In this document: in pieces, positions 44,440 through 53,799 of the stretch
Position numbering within the stretch: position 1 is the first letter of the stretch
Layout: each line of letters opens with the position of its first letter
Assembly: GCA_009469665.1 (NCBI GenBank)
Contig: SSTB01000238.1
Span: 11,733-75,732 of the forward strand
DNA length: 64,000 nt
From: Azonexaceae bacterium
Lineage (GTDB): Bacteria > Pseudomonadota > Gammaproteobacteria > Burkholderiales > Rhodocyclaceae
Reading direction: 5' to 3'
Notes under the pieces: generated by a model
What the model was told of the DNA's origin: nothing
Database searches by the model: none
Seen by the model: the letters and a program-made list of their open reading frames with translations, nothing else
Position numbers and translations under genes: made by a program

Positions 44440-45503
44440 ACGCCCCCCTGCCCGTAGTGCATTTTGGTCCAATCCCGGTAGGCGCCGCTGGTGACGTCAG
44501 CCACCCATTCGGCATGATCGAGATACCACTTTACGGTTTTGCGAAGTCCCGTTGCAAAGGTCTCCGCCGGTCGCCAACCCAATTCCCGCTCGATTTTTCC
44601 GGCGTCGATGGCGTAGCGGCGATCGTGGCCGGGGCGGTCCTTGACGAAGGTGATTTGCGATCGATAGCTCTCCCCGTCGGACCGGGGTTGCAGCTCGTCG
44701 AGCAGGGCGCAAAGCGCCTCGACGACCTCGAGGTTGGTCTTTTCGTTCCAACCGCCGATATTGTAGGTTTCACCGAGCCGCCCGGCTTCGAGCACTCGCC
44801 GGATCGCCCGGCAGTGATCCCCGACGTAAAGCCAGTCCCGGACCTGCCGCCCATCGCCGTAGATGGGCAGCGGCTTGCCGGCAAGCGCATGGTGGATGAC
44901 GAGGGGAATGAGCTTCTCGGGGAAATGGTAAGGCCCATAGTTGTTCGAGCAGTTGGTGGTCAGGACGGGCAAGCCGTAGGTCTGGCCATAGGCCCGGACC
45001 AGGTGGTCGGAAGCCGCCTTGGACGCCGAATAGGGGCTGTTGGGTTCGTAGCGCCGGGATTCGACAAAGGGGGGTTCGTCGACCGCCAGCGAACCGTAGA
45101 CTTCGTCCGTCGACACCTGGAGGAAGCGAAAGCCGTCCCGTTCCTCGCCGGCGAGTGTATCCCAGTGGACTCGCAGCGCTTCGAGCAGGCGGAAGGTGCC
45201 GACGACATTGGTCTGAATGAAATCCTCAGGACCGTGGATCGACCGGTCGACGTGGGACTCGGCGGCAAAATTGACCACGGCCCGGGGCCGGTAACGGGCG
45301 AGGAGTCTTTCGACAAGGGCAGAATCGCCAATATCCCCCCGTACGAAACGATGCCGGTCGTCGCCTTCGATTTCCTTCAGGTTGGCCAGGTTGCCGGCAT
45401 AGGTCAGCTTGTCGAGGTTCAGCACCGGTTCGCCGACGGTTTCCAGCCAGTCCAGAACATAGTTGGAACCAATAAAACCCGCTCCGCCGGTCACCAAAAT
45501 CAT
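44436..45503 (-). CDS. rfbB: dTDP-glucose 4,6-dehydratase
   Basis: The 355-residue extended SDR starts [16 protein letters not shown] and shows [14 protein letters not shown], the STDEVYGSL catalytic segment, [16 protein letters not shown] with Tyr-x3-Lys, and the [11 protein letters not shown] end motif. It converts dTDP-glucose to 4-keto-6-deoxyglucose. It is first in the rmlBAC cluster for lipopolysaccharide or capsule rhamnose; GAGAGGTG is the ribosome-binding site. Confidence 0.97.
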   Translation of the reverse strand: MILVTGGAGFIGSNYVLDWLETVGEPVLNLDKLTYAGNLANLKEIEGDDRHRFVRGDIGDSALVERLLARYRPRAVVNFAAESHVDRSIHGPEDFIQTNVVGTFRLLEALRVHWDTLAGEERDGFRFLQVSTDEVYGSLAVDEPPFVESRRYEPNSPYSASKAASDHLVRAYGQTYGLPVLTTNCSNNYGPYHFPEKLIPLVIHHALAGKPLPIYGDGRQVRDWLYVGDHCRAIRRVLEAGRLGETYNIGGWNEKTNLEVVEALCALLDELQPRSDGESYRSQITFVKDRPGHDRRYAIDAGKIERELGWRPAETFATGLRKTVKWYLDHAEWVADVTSGAYRDWTKMHYGQGGV

Positions 45504-45630
45504 TGCAACACCTCTCCCTTGCCGGGAATCAATGGGTAGGCCCCCGGGAGGGCGCAAAAAAAGTCCGCGTATTCTAGCCGGCCCGCCCGGTTCCGGCGAA
45601 AACCCCTGCCCGGCCGGGAAATTCAAGGCG

Positions 45631-46098
45631 CTACAGCAAGGCAAGCACCTCGGCGCCATGGTCGGGACAGTGGGGGTCGTCGATCACGCCGGCAATCCGG
45701 CCCGCCTCGTCGATGATGAAAGTAACCCGCTCGTTGGCCTTGAGCAGGCCCCGCAACAAGCCGCTCAGGCCCGACCCGGCGACGCCGTAGGCCTTGGCGA
45801 CGGCCTGGTCGGTATCGGCGAGGAGAGGGAAGTTGAGCCGGTATTTGGCGCTGAAGCGCCGGTGGGAGTCGACACCCTGGGAAGACACTCCGAGGATCGC
45901 CGCCCCCCGGGCCGCAATATCGGCATCGGCATCGCGCAGGCTGCAGGCCTGCTTGGTGCAACCGGGGGTGTCGTCCATGGGATAGAAGTACATCACCAGC
46001 TTACGGCCGCGAAAGTCGGCCAGGCTAAGCGGCGTGCCGTCGGTGCTCAGGCCGGAGAAATTGGGCGCCGGGTCGCCGGTTTTGAGGTGGGTGGGCAT
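45631..46098 (-). CDS. bcp: Thioredoxin-dependent peroxiredoxin (Bcp type)
   Basis: The 155-residue peroxiredoxin has the active site [15 protein letters not shown] with the peroxidatic Cys, and [16 protein letters not shown] with FPLLAD downstream. It reduces peroxides using thioredoxin. Its ATG overlaps the stop of the fatty acyl reductase gene (ATGA), so it is made with it. An antioxidant next to a fatty-acyl enzyme would fit protection of lipids (inference). Confidence 0.93.
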   Translation of the reverse strand: MPTHLKTGDPAPNFSGLSTDGTPLSLADFRGRKLVMYFYPMDDTPGCTKQACSLRDADADIAARGAAILGVSSQGVDSHRRFSAKYRLNFPLLADTDQAVAKAYGVAGSGLSGLLRGLLKANERVTFIIDEAGRIAGVIDDPHCPDHGAEVLALL

Positions 46099-48089
46099 CA
46101 GAAATGGATCCCGCGCATGATCTGGGTAAAGGCGATCTGGTCGGCCGACGGCATGTCGGGCAAAGCGCCCGGCACTTTGGACTTGGCCGCGTCGGAATCG
46201 GGGAACATGCGGAAGGTGGTGTTCATGACGATCTGCGCCACCCGGGGCATGAGCGCATGGAGAACCTGGCCGAAAATGCCCAGCCGCGTGGCGACCCGCA
46301 CCGGCTTGTTGATGATGGCCTGGCAGATCAGTTCCGCGGCGTCGTCCGGGGTCAGGGTCGGCACCTGGTCGTAGAGCTTGGTCGGCGCGATCATCGGCGT
46401 CTTGACCAGGGGCATGTTGATGGTAGTGAAGCTGATCCCCCGATCCGCGAATTCCGAAGCAGCGCAGCGGGTCCAGGCATCGAGGGCGGCCTTGGAGGCG
46501 ACGTAGGCCGAAAAGCGCGGGGCGTTGGTCAGCACGCCGATAGACGAAATATTGACGATATGTCCCCGTTTCTGGGCGATCATTGCCGGCAACACCCCCA
46601 TGCTCACCTTGAGCGAACCGAAGTAATTGAGCTGCATGGTCCGCTCGAAGTCGTGGAAACGCTCGAAGCTGTTTTCGATGGCGCGACGGATCGAACGCCC
46701 GGCGTTGTTGACCAGGACATCGACGGTGCCGTGATCGGCCAGGATACGGGCCGTGACTTCGCCAGACTGGACCATGTCGGCGAGGTCGGCGACGTAGGCA
46801 TGGAGCTTCAGCCCGGCAGCGTCGAACTCGCGTACCGTCTCGTCGAGCTGGTCCTTGTCCCGGGCCATGGTGACGACGATGGCTCCGGCCTCGGCGAGTT
46901 TTTTTGCCGTCGCCTTGCCGATCCCCGAAGACGCGCCGGTGACCAGCACCACCTTCCCCGCCACCTGGGCCTTGAGGCTGCGGTCGATGAAAAGATCCGG
47001 ATCGAGATGGCGCTCCCAATAGTCCCAGAGCCTCCAGGCGTAGGTGTCGAGGGGTGGCACGGCGATGCCGGTGCCCTTGAGCACCCGCAGCGTTTCCCGG
47101 CAGTCGAAGCGGGTCGGATAATTGATGAAGCGAAACATGTCATCCGGCAGACCCAGATCCTTCATCACGGCATGCTGGATGCGGCGCACCGGGGTCAGCG
47201 CCAGCAAGGCCCGGCGGATGTGCTTGGGAATGAAGCCGAACAGGGCGGCGTTGATGCGCAGCGCCATTTCCGGCGCATGGGCGGCGCGGGCGAAGGTATT
47301 GAGCAGATCGCCGACGCGCATGGGAGTCGGATCGACCAGGTGGAAACACTTGCCGTCTTCGCCCTTGGCGTGCGCGATATGATCTACCGCGGCAACGACG
47401 AAATCCACCGGCACGACGTTGATCCGCCCCCCTTCGATACCGATGGCCGGCACCCAGGGCGGCAGGAGATTACGCATTTTCTGGATCAATTTGAAGAAAT
47501 AATAGGGGCCGTCGATCTTGTCCATCTCGCCGGTGCGCGAATCCCCGACCACCAGGGCCGGCCGGTAGATGCGCCAGGGAATGCCGCATTCGCGGCGGAC
47601 GATCCCTTCCGAGTCGTGCTTGGTGCGGAAATAGGGATGCTCGAGGTGCTCGGCCTCGTCGAACATATCCTCGCGGAACAAGCCCTCGAACATGCCGGCC
47701 GAAGCGATGGAGCTGAACAGGTGAAAATGCTTGGCCCCGATCGCCTCGGCAAACTGGACGGCGTTGCGGGTGCCCTCGACGTTCACCCGCAACTGGCTCG
47801 CGGTATCGGCCTTGAGGTCGTAGATGGCCGCCAGGTGGAAGAAATGGCTGGTCCGCTTGCCGATCTTCTTGAGATCCGCCGCGCTCACCCCGAAATTGGG
47901 CAGGGTGAGATCGCCGACCACGGGAATGACCCGGCTGGCGTCGGCTTCCCAGAACTCGTACAGGTCTGCAAGACGGTCCTGCTCGCTGTCGCGAATCAGG
48001 ACGACGATCTCGCTGCCCTCCCGCTGCAACAGGCGACGCACCAGACGTTTGCCGATGAAGCCGCTTGCCCCGGTCATGAAATAACGCAT
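46098..48089 (-). CDS. Two-domain fatty acyl-CoA reductase (alcohol-forming type)
   Basis: The 663-residue protein joins two SDR domains. The N-terminal one, about 1-365, is extended SDR type (MTGASGFIGKRLVRRLL, FHLAAIYDL, YFRTKHDSEGIVRRE). The C-terminal one, about 380-600, is a classical SDR (VTGASSGIGKATAKKLAEAG, NNAGRSIRR, SAYVASKAALDAW). Layout, length and many segments (for example GPYYFFKLIQKMR and NYPTRFDCRETLRVLKGT) agree with the roughly 660-residue Marinobacter reductase, Maqu_2507 as I recall, that reduces fatty acyl-CoA to alcohol. A WS/DGAT nearby makes this the likely role. Confidence 0.85.
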   Translation of the reverse strand: MRYFMTGASGFIGKRLVRRLLQREGSEIVVLIRDSEQDRLADLYEFWEADASRVIPVVGDLTLPNFGVSAADLKKIGKRTSHFFHLAAIYDLKADTASQLRVNVEGTRNAVQFAEAIGAKHFHLFSSIASAGMFEGLFREDMFDEAEHLEHPYFRTKHDSEGIVRRECGIPWRIYRPALVVGDSRTGEMDKIDGPYYFFKLIQKMRNLLPPWVPAIGIEGGRINVVPVDFVVAAVDHIAHAKGEDGKCFHLVDPTPMRVGDLLNTFARAAHAPEMALRINAALFGFIPKHIRRALLALTPVRRIQHAVMKDLGLPDDMFRFINYPTRFDCRETLRVLKGTGIAVPPLDTYAWRLWDYWERHLDPDLFIDRSLKAQVAGKVVLVTGASSGIGKATAKKLAEAGAIVVTMARDKDQLDETVREFDAAGLKLHAYVADLADMVQSGEVTARILADHGTVDVLVNNAGRSIRRAIENSFERFHDFERTMQLNYFGSLKVSMGVLPAMIAQKRGHIVNISSIGVLTNAPRFSAYVASKAALDAWTRCAASEFADRGISFTTINMPLVKTPMIAPTKLYDQVPTLTPDDAAELICQAIINKPVRVATRLGIFGQVLHALMPRVAQIVMNTTFRMFPDSDAAKSKVPGALPDMPSADQIAFTQIMRGIHF

Positions 48090-48246
48090 TGCCGTCTCCC
48101 TAAATCTGTTGAAATTCAAGCTCATTCTAGAGGAAGCCCCCTAGATGTTTAGTGTGCCTTCTCTAATTTTTCGCCCTACACTCCTTCGTGAAGGTAGGGC
48201 AATACAGCCCGCCGCAACCGACTTCAACGCCTATCAGGAGGACATC

Positions 48247-48786
48247 ATGGTCAAGAAACTCAAATCTCTGGCAGCCCTTAGCGACAATCAACTCGCCAAC
48301 ACGGTCAAGGATTCCGCCCAGCAAATCTGGCTGGCCGGACTCGGCGCCTTCTCCAAGGCCCAGGAAGAAGGCAACAAGGTTTTCGATGCCCTGGTGAAGG
48401 AAGGCCAGACCATCCAGAAGAAGACCAAGAAAGTCGCCGACGAAAAAATGGCCGAGGTCGCCGTCAAGGCGGCCGGCACCTGGGATCGCCTAGAACAGGT
48501 CTTCGAGGATCGCGTCGCCCGCGCCCTCGGCAGTCTCGGCGTGCCCAACAAGAAGGATATCGAGAAGCTCTCGAAGCGCGTCGCCGAACTGACTGCCGTC
48601 GTGCAAAAACTGACCGAAGCCCAGGAGGCCCCGGCGGCCCGGAAAGCCCCCGCCGCCAAGCCGGCGGCAGCCACCGCGGCGGCCAAGGCTGCGGCACCGG
48701 CCAAGAAGCCGGCCGCCAGCAAAAGCGCCGGCAAGAAACCCGTCGCTCCTGCTCCCGCTCCTGGTGCAACAGCTCCTGCCGCCTGA
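48247..48786 (+). CDS. Phasin (PhaF/PhaI-type granule-associated protein)
   Basis: The 179-residue protein has the phasin core (VKDSAQQIWLAGLGAFSKAQ, EEGNKVFDALVKEGQ, then a heptad-like helix to about residue 115). A C-terminal AAKPAA/KK repeat tail follows, like that of PhaF, which binds DNA. It coats polyhydroxyalkanoate or lipid granules. AGGAGG lies at ideal distance from the ATG. It is divergent from the fatty acyl reductase. A CCCTAC...GTAGGG hairpin lies in the leader (48174-48199). Confidence 0.88.
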   Translation: MVKKLKSLAALSDNQLANTVKDSAQQIWLAGLGAFSKAQEEGNKVFDALVKEGQTIQKKTKKVADEKMAEVAVKAAGTWDRLEQVFEDRVARALGSLGVPNKKDIEKLSKRVAELTAVVQKLTEAQEAPAARKAPAAKPAAATAAAKAAAPAKKPAASKSAGKKPVAPAPAPGATAPAA

Positions 48787-48878
48787 CCGCCGGTAACCGC
48801 TAGGAAACAGCACGGATTCGGCATAACCGAGGTGCCCGGCCGAGAACCGGGCACCCAGCGAGACAGGGGGGTGGCAAC

Positions 48879-50072
48879 TTGGCAATGACAGGTCTTGCCC
48901 TGGCCGGGGGCGGCCCTTTGGGCGGCATCTACGAGGTCGGCGCGCTGGCGGCGCTCGACGAGGCGATTGCCGGCTTCCAGTTGGTCGACTCCGATATCTT
49001 CGTTGGCGTCAGTTCCGGCAGCCTGCTCGCCGCGGCCCTGGCCAACGGTATTGCCCCGGCCCAGCTGGCGCACATGCTGGTCGAAAACGATGCGGAAGAG
49101 GTTTTCGACCCGGAAATGCTGCTGCGACCCGCCTTCGGAGAATATTGCGCCCGCGCTCTAGCCTTGCCTCCCCTGGTCTGGAGCGCCCTCCTGCACTATC
49201 TCAGCAATCCCTGGCAATACGGCCTGTTCGAGTCTTTCCAGCGGCTTTCCCAGGCCATCCCGACGGGGGTTTTCGACAACCGGGGAATCGACCGCATCCT
49301 CCGCAAGCTGTTTTCGTCCCAGGGGCGGACCAACGACTTCCGGCAGTTGAAGCACCGCCTCTTTCTCGTCACCACCGATCTCGATTCCGGCGAATCGGTG
49401 GCCTTCGGCAGCGCCGGCCACGCGGCCGTTCCCATATCCACCGCGGTACAGGCCAGCGCCGCCCTGCCAGGCCTGTTTCCCCCGGTGCGTATCGACGGGC
49501 GCCACTACGTCGACGGCGCCCTCATCAAGACCCTGCACGCCTCGGTGGCCCTCAAGGAAGGTGCCGAACTGGTATTCTGCATCAACCCGCTGGTTCCCTT
49601 CGACGCCGAACTCGCCGCCCACCGCAAGGCCGGCCAGCGCCACCACCTCAACGACGGCGGCCTGCCGGTCGTGCTCTCCCAGACTTTCCGCGCCATCATC
49701 CATTCCCGCATGCGGGTCGGCATGGATCGCTACAAGCACCAGTATGGCAATGCCGACGTGGTTCTCTTCGAACCCACCCGGGACGACGCCGAAATGTTCT
49801 TCACCAACGTCTTTTCCTACCGCGACCGCCGCCGCCTTTGCGAACACGCCTACCAGCAGACCCGGCGCGACCTCTACCGCCGCCGCCATGAACTGCGGCC
49901 GATCCTGGCCCGCCACGGTCTGGATCTCGACGTCCCGATCCTCAAGGACCACCGACGCAGCCTCCTGGCCGGCGACCAGGGGCGCCAGATATGGTTGCGC
50001 TCGACCACCGACGCCCTCGACGAATCCCTCGACGAATTGCAGCGCTGGCTCGCGACCCGGCAGCCCGCCTGA
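48879..50072 (+). CDS. Patatin-like phospholipase/lipase
   Basis: The 397-residue protein has the patatin oxyanion loop LAGGGPLGGIYEVGAL, the nucleophile elbow GVSSGS and the catalytic Asp in YVDGALIK. It should hydrolyse acyl esters, plausibly stored lipids. The TTG start gives seven-base spacing from the G-rich ribosome-binding site; an ATG two codons later is nearly as good. Its stop codon lies inside an inverted repeat that probably is the operator of the next gene. Confidence 0.88.
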   Translation: MAMTGLALAGGGPLGGIYEVGALAALDEAIAGFQLVDSDIFVGVSSGSLLAAALANGIAPAQLAHMLVENDAEEVFDPEMLLRPAFGEYCARALALPPLVWSALLHYLSNPWQYGLFESFQRLSQAIPTGVFDNRGIDRILRKLFSSQGRTNDFRQLKHRLFLVTTDLDSGESVAFGSAGHAAVPISTAVQASAALPGLFPPVRIDGRHYVDGALIKTLHASVALKEGAELVFCINPLVPFDAELAAHRKAGQRHHLNDGGLPVVLSQTFRAIIHSRMRVGMDRYKHQYGNADVVLFEPTRDDAEMFFTNVFSYRDRRRLCEHAYQQTRRDLYRRRHELRPILARHGLDLDVPILKDHRRSLLAGDQGRQIWLRSTTDALDESLDELQRWLATRQPA

Positions 50073-50098
50073 TGCTATCCTAGATAGATAACATCAGG
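50068..50098 (+). promoter_or_regulatory. Inverted-repeat operator for the TetR gene
   Basis: CCTGATGCTATC...GATAACATCAGG is a 31-base imperfect palindrome with one mismatch in each 12-base arm. It overlaps the patatin stop codon and ends 13 bases before the TetR start codon. Placement suggests autorepression by that TetR protein. Confidence 0.65.
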
Positions 50099-50111
50099 CG
50101 GCAGGGAGACC

Positions 50112-50753
50112 ATGGAAAAGAAACCGAAACGGCGCACCCGGGAACGCATCCTTGAAACGGCCCTCGGCCTCTTCAACGATTTCGGCGAACCTAACGTCAC
50201 CACCACGGTCATCGCCGACGAGATGGAGATCAGCCCCGGCAACCTCTACTACCACTTTCACAGCAAGGACGAGATCGTCAACGCGCTGTTCAGCGAATAC
50301 GAAAAGGAAATCGAGCACCTCCTGACGGCCCCCGGCAGCCGGCCGGCCACGGCGGAGGACATCTGGTTCTTCCTCCATCTGGTATTCGAGCTGATTTGGA
50401 AATACCGCTTCTTCTACCGCGACATCAACGATCTCCTGACCCGCAACCGCCTCGTCGAAACCCACTTCCAGCGCATTCTGGCCCACAAGATCCAGGTCGG
50501 AACCGCTATCTGCCAAGGCCTCGTCGCCGCCGGCACCCTGCGCGCCAATGCTGCCGAAATCAGCGCCCTGGCGACCAACATGACGGTCATCGCCACCTTC
50601 TGGCTGTCCTACGAACATGCCCGCAATCCCCGCGGCACGCCGGACATCGGGCGCGGCGCCTACCAGGTGATCTCGCTCGCCGCCCCCTTCCTCCAGGGCG
50701 AACCGCGCCGGCTGCTGGAAAATCTTTCCGCCGCCTACCTCAAGAAAACCTAA
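50112..50753 (+). CDS. TetR/AcrR-family regulator
   Basis: The 213-residue protein has an N-terminal TetR domain (RTRERILETALGLFNDFGEP, then NLYYHFHSKDEIVNALF) and a helical ligand domain. It resembles PsrA/FabR-like or lipid-linked TetR regulators in size, but the ligand is unknown. Position between a patatin lipase and a WS/DGAT suggests a fatty-acid or acyl-CoA signal (inference). A near-palindrome overlaps its promoter. Confidence 0.85.
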   Translation: MEKKPKRRTRERILETALGLFNDFGEPNVTTTVIADEMEISPGNLYYHFHSKDEIVNALFSEYEKEIEHLLTAPGSRPATAEDIWFFLHLVFELIWKYRFFYRDINDLLTRNRLVETHFQRILAHKIQVGTAICQGLVAAGTLRANAAEISALATNMTVIATFWLSYEHARNPRGTPDIGRGAYQVISLAAPFLQGEPRRLLENLSAAYLKKT

Positions 50754-50764
50754 AGGAGAACGCC

Positions 50765-51550
50765 ATGCCCAAAACCGTCTGGTTAGCCTTTCCCTACCCC
50801 GACAAGGCCTTTGACCAGGCCGGGGCGGCGCTCAAGAAAAACTGGCCGCGGCTCCACCGGGGCGACTGCGAACCCTTCCCGCGGACGGCCGCCGTGCAGG
50901 ATGCCTGGCGGGCCTACCACGCCGGCGACTTCGGCAAGGCCGTCGCACTGGGGCTGGCGGCCGGCCTGGCCGGCACCAACGTCGCCAACAAGGCGGCGAT
51001 GATTTACGCCACCTACCTGGAAGACGACGACGGGAAAAAGCTTGGACTCCTCCAGGAGGTTGCCCAGCGGGCCGAATCCCTCCAGGCCGCCGAACCCGAC
51101 AACGTCAACGCCTGGTACTACCACGCCTACGCCCTGGGCCGCTACAGCCAGGGCATCTCGGTCGGCAAAGCGCTGGCCCAGGGCCTGGGAGGCAAGATCA
51201 AGGCAAGCCTGGAACGGACGATCGCCCTCGCGCCGCAACACGCCGACGCCCATATCGCGCTGGGGGCGTGGCACGCCGAAATCATCGACAAGGTCGGCGG
51301 CATGATGGGAGGCCTGACCTACGGTGCCCGCAAAGAAAGCGGCGAAAAGCACTTTCGCACCGCGCTGGAACTCAACCCGGATTCGGCCATCGCCAGGACC
51401 GAAATGGCCAACGGCCTGGTCATGATGTTCGGCCGCAGCCGCATGAAAGAAGCCGAGGCGCTATACGCCCAGGCTGCCGCTGCGGTTCCCGCCGACGCCA
51501 TGGAGCGGCTCGACGTCGAAGCCGCCAGGGCCGAACTCGACGACGGTTAA
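50765..51550 (+). CDS. TPR-like protein of the storage-lipid locus
   Basis: The 261-residue soluble protein is helical with TPR-like repeats (VQDAWRAYHAGDFGKAVALG, VNAWYYHAYALGRY and KHFRTALELNPDSAIARTEMA). It starts 11 bases after the TetR gene with AAAGGAG. I recognise no specific family. Such proteins could scaffold granule or lipid enzymes. The 3' end overlaps the convergent WS/DGAT gene by four bases. Confidence 0.75.
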   Translation: MPKTVWLAFPYPDKAFDQAGAALKKNWPRLHRGDCEPFPRTAAVQDAWRAYHAGDFGKAVALGLAAGLAGTNVANKAAMIYATYLEDDDGKKLGLLQEVAQRAESLQAAEPDNVNAWYYHAYALGRYSQGISVGKALAQGLGGKIKASLERTIALAPQHADAHIALGAWHAEIIDKVGGMMGGLTYGARKESGEKHFRTALELNPDSAIARTEMANGLVMMFGRSRMKEAEALYAQAAAAVPADAMERLDVEAARAELDDG

Positions 51551-53004
51551 GCCGCCGTCAGGTCGTTTTCCACCGCTTGGGGATCGGCCAGGGCATCCTG
51601 GGGTTCCATCAGAACCAGCCAGAGGAGTTTCTCGAATTCGCCGGCAAAACGCTCGACGATCCGCTCCGGGTCGGGGACCAGGGTCTTGTCGGTAATCAAG
51701 CCGAACTGCACCTTGCCGTCGTAGGAAAGAATGCTCACCCCCATGCCGATATCGCCCGACTGGGGCACCCAGAAAAAGGGCTGGCGCAGCCTGGCGCCGG
51801 CGAAATAGAGGGCGCTCCGCGGCCCCGGGACGTTGGTCATAACCGCCGTCGCCTTGCTCGCCAGAAGATCGAGAACCTGCTCCTGGACGAATTTCGGCGC
51901 GGCCCCGACGGCGCCCAGCAGGGTCAGGGTCAATACCGCCTGGAAGGAGGATTTCAGCTTTTCCATGCGTGCCCGCGTGACGTAGAGCCGCTCCAGGGGA
52001 TTTTCGATGCCGACCGGCAATTCCAGCGCCACCAGGCCGAAACGGTTGCCCAGGGTGCCGGCGTCGGCGGGCCGGCGCAGGTTGACCGGCACCAGGGCGC
52101 GCAACTCGACCTCGTCCACCGGGTCGCCCTGGGCCTGCAGATAGCCACGCAGAGCGCCCGCCGCCGCGGAGAGCAGCATGTCGTTGACCGAACACCCCAA
52201 GACCCGGCCGACCGCCTTGACCTCGGGCAAGGAGATGGGTTCCGACCAGGCCACCCGCTTGGCCGCGCCCGGCTTGCCCTTGAAGCGGGTGGGGGTGTCG
52301 TCGGGCATGGTTGCCAGCTTGGCCACCTCGGCGGCGATGCCGGTGCCGGTGCGGGCGTAGTCGAGCAATTGCAGCGGATTGCTCATCAGATCGATGGATT
52401 TGGCCCAGGCATTGGTGGAAATCCGGATCGACGCCAGCATGGCATCGGTCATCGGGCGATAGACGAGGCGCCAGAAAATGTCGTCGGAGGGGTCGCCGGC
52501 CTCCCGGTCGGGAAGAGCGGCGGCGGAAGGAGCCACGGCGGTGGCGGGACCATCGTCGGCCAAAGCGAGGATGACCCCGACCAGGGCAATGCCGTCGGCG
52601 ATGCAGTGGTGGATGCGCAGAATGAGCGCCTGCCCGCCCAGGGCGGTGTCGACGACGTGCAGTTCCCAGAGCGGCCGGCTCGGATTGAGAGGGGTCGACG
52701 CCAGATCGGCAACCAGGCCCTGCAATTCGACCTGGCCCGCCGCTCCCGGCAGCACGGCTAGGCGCAGATGGTGGTCGAGAGAGAAATCCGGGTCGTCCAC
52801 CCAGCTGTAAGCACCGCCCGTTTCCACGGCAATTTGCCGGAAACGCCGGTAACCGAGGAGCCGGTTCTCGATCAGTTGCCGCAACCGGTCGAGGTCGAGC
52901 TGCCCGTCGAACAGCATCACCCCGACGATCTGCATCAGGTTGCTCGGCCTGTCCATGCGCAACCAGGCCGTATCAACGTTGGACATGCGTTCAGGCGCAG
53001 GCAT
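51547..53004 (-). CDS. Wax ester synthase / diacylglycerol acyltransferase (WS/DGAT)
   Basis: The 485-residue protein has the acyltransferase motif HHCIADG, RPLWELHVVDTALGG before it, and the family segments GCSVNDMLLSAAAGALRGYL, LVPVNLR, NRFGLVALELPV and MTNVPGPRSALYFAGARL. It esterifies fatty alcohols (wax) or diacylglycerol (TAG) with acyl-CoA. A fatty acyl-CoA reductase lies in the same locus, so wax esters are the likely product. The catalytic histidine pair and Asp are intact. Confidence 0.93.
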   Translation of the reverse strand: MPAPERMSNVDTAWLRMDRPSNLMQIVGVMLFDGQLDLDRLRQLIENRLLGYRRFRQIAVETGGAYSWVDDPDFSLDHHLRLAVLPGAAGQVELQGLVADLASTPLNPSRPLWELHVVDTALGGQALILRIHHCIADGIALVGVILALADDGPATAVAPSAAALPDREAGDPSDDIFWRLVYRPMTDAMLASIRISTNAWAKSIDLMSNPLQLLDYARTGTGIAAEVAKLATMPDDTPTRFKGKPGAAKRVAWSEPISLPEVKAVGRVLGCSVNDMLLSAAAGALRGYLQAQGDPVDEVELRALVPVNLRRPADAGTLGNRFGLVALELPVGIENPLERLYVTRARMEKLKSSFQAVLTLTLLGAVGAAPKFVQEQVLDLLASKATAVMTNVPGPRSALYFAGARLRQPFFWVPQSGDIGMGVSILSYDGKVQFGLITDKTLVPDPERIVERFAGEFEKLLWLVLMEPQDALADPQAVENDLTAA

Positions 53005-53135
53005 TGCCGACTCCCCCGTAGGCTAAACCGTCATCATACCGATAATTCAAATGTCCTTCGAGGAAAGCCTGGCCGACCGGCCCCGATCTCGCGCTGCCGC
53101 CCGTCCCCGCCGCGGCCCCGGAGCGGCGCGGGGGT

Positions 53136-53414
53136 CTAGCTGAAGCGCTCATCGAAGTAGCGGTGGATTTCACGCTCCAGGGCGGAACGGAAGGGCAGGA
53201 GGAAAAACCCGAGGTGCACCGCGATAGTCGCTTCGCCGCGGCCCAGGGCGAGCTCCCCCTTGACTCCCAGGCCGGTGAAGCGGAGCAGTCCCGGATCGAT
53301 CCATTCGTAATTGAGGCTGAACTCGTCCCGCAAGTCGGCGGCAACCTGCTCGGCCGCAGCCTTGGCCTTTCTGGCCGTCAGCTTGTGGCGGCGGACGATA
53401 TGGATTTCGCTCAT
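53136..53414 (-). CDS. Polyhydroxyalkanoic acid system family protein
   Basis: The 92-residue protein matches the PHA_gran_rgn family: HIVRRHKLTARKAKAAAEQV, YEWIDPGLLRFTGLGVKGEL and VHLGFFLLPFRSALEREIHR. Members are found with PHA granule genes. It lies with the WS/DGAT gene, extending the storage-lipid locus. Confidence 0.85.
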   Translation of the reverse strand: MSEIHIVRRHKLTARKAKAAAEQVAADLRDEFSLNYEWIDPGLLRFTGLGVKGELALGRGEATIAVHLGFFLLPFRSALEREIHRYFDERFS

Positions 53415-53451
53415 GGCTCGTGATTATCCACGAGGCGACCGAATACGGCGG

Positions 53452-53799
53452 CTACTGGCCGGCCGGCGTGGCCGCGGCCGAGGTGTGCATCATCTCGTTG
53501 CAGGTCGCCCGGCCGAAGGCCTCGGCCTTTTTCGGGCTGGAAATCTGCGGTTCCTCGTAAACGCGGCGAATGATGTGGTTGGTGATGCGCGAACCGTTGC
53601 TGCCGTCTTCCTCGAACACCTTCATCGGACGCCCTTTCTCCCGGTCGAAAAAGGCCTGCAGGGCGAAATCCCGGACCCGTTCGCAGAAGCGGATGCGCTG
53701 GGCGTCGGGCATGGCGTCGTCGACCGGAGCGGCCTGGCCGTGGCTCCATGCCGCACCATGGAAAAACAGCCCGGCGACGAGAAGGATCAGCGTTTTCAT
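53452..53799 (-). CDS. Exported protein of unknown function next to cytochrome c
   Basis: The 115-residue protein has a signal peptide (MKTLILLVAGLFFHGAAWSHG) and a soluble part with only two cysteines, IRFCERVRDFALQAFFD and GRATCNEMM. No CXXCH is present. Its start overlaps the stop of the diheme cytochrome gene (ATGA), so they are co-translated; it may be a partner or assembly factor of the cytochrome. Confidence 0.7.
   Translation of the reverse strand: MKTLILLVAGLFFHGAAWSHGQAAPVDDAMPDAQRIRFCERVRDFALQAFFDREKGRPMKVFEEDGSNGSRITNHIIRRVYEEPQISSPKKAEAFGRATCNEMMHTSAAATPAGQ

Noticed and set aside
48174..48199. Riboswitch or attenuator before the phasin gene
   Set aside because: Only one short imperfect hairpin (CCCTAC...GTAGGG) is visible, with no terminator or conserved aptamer pattern.
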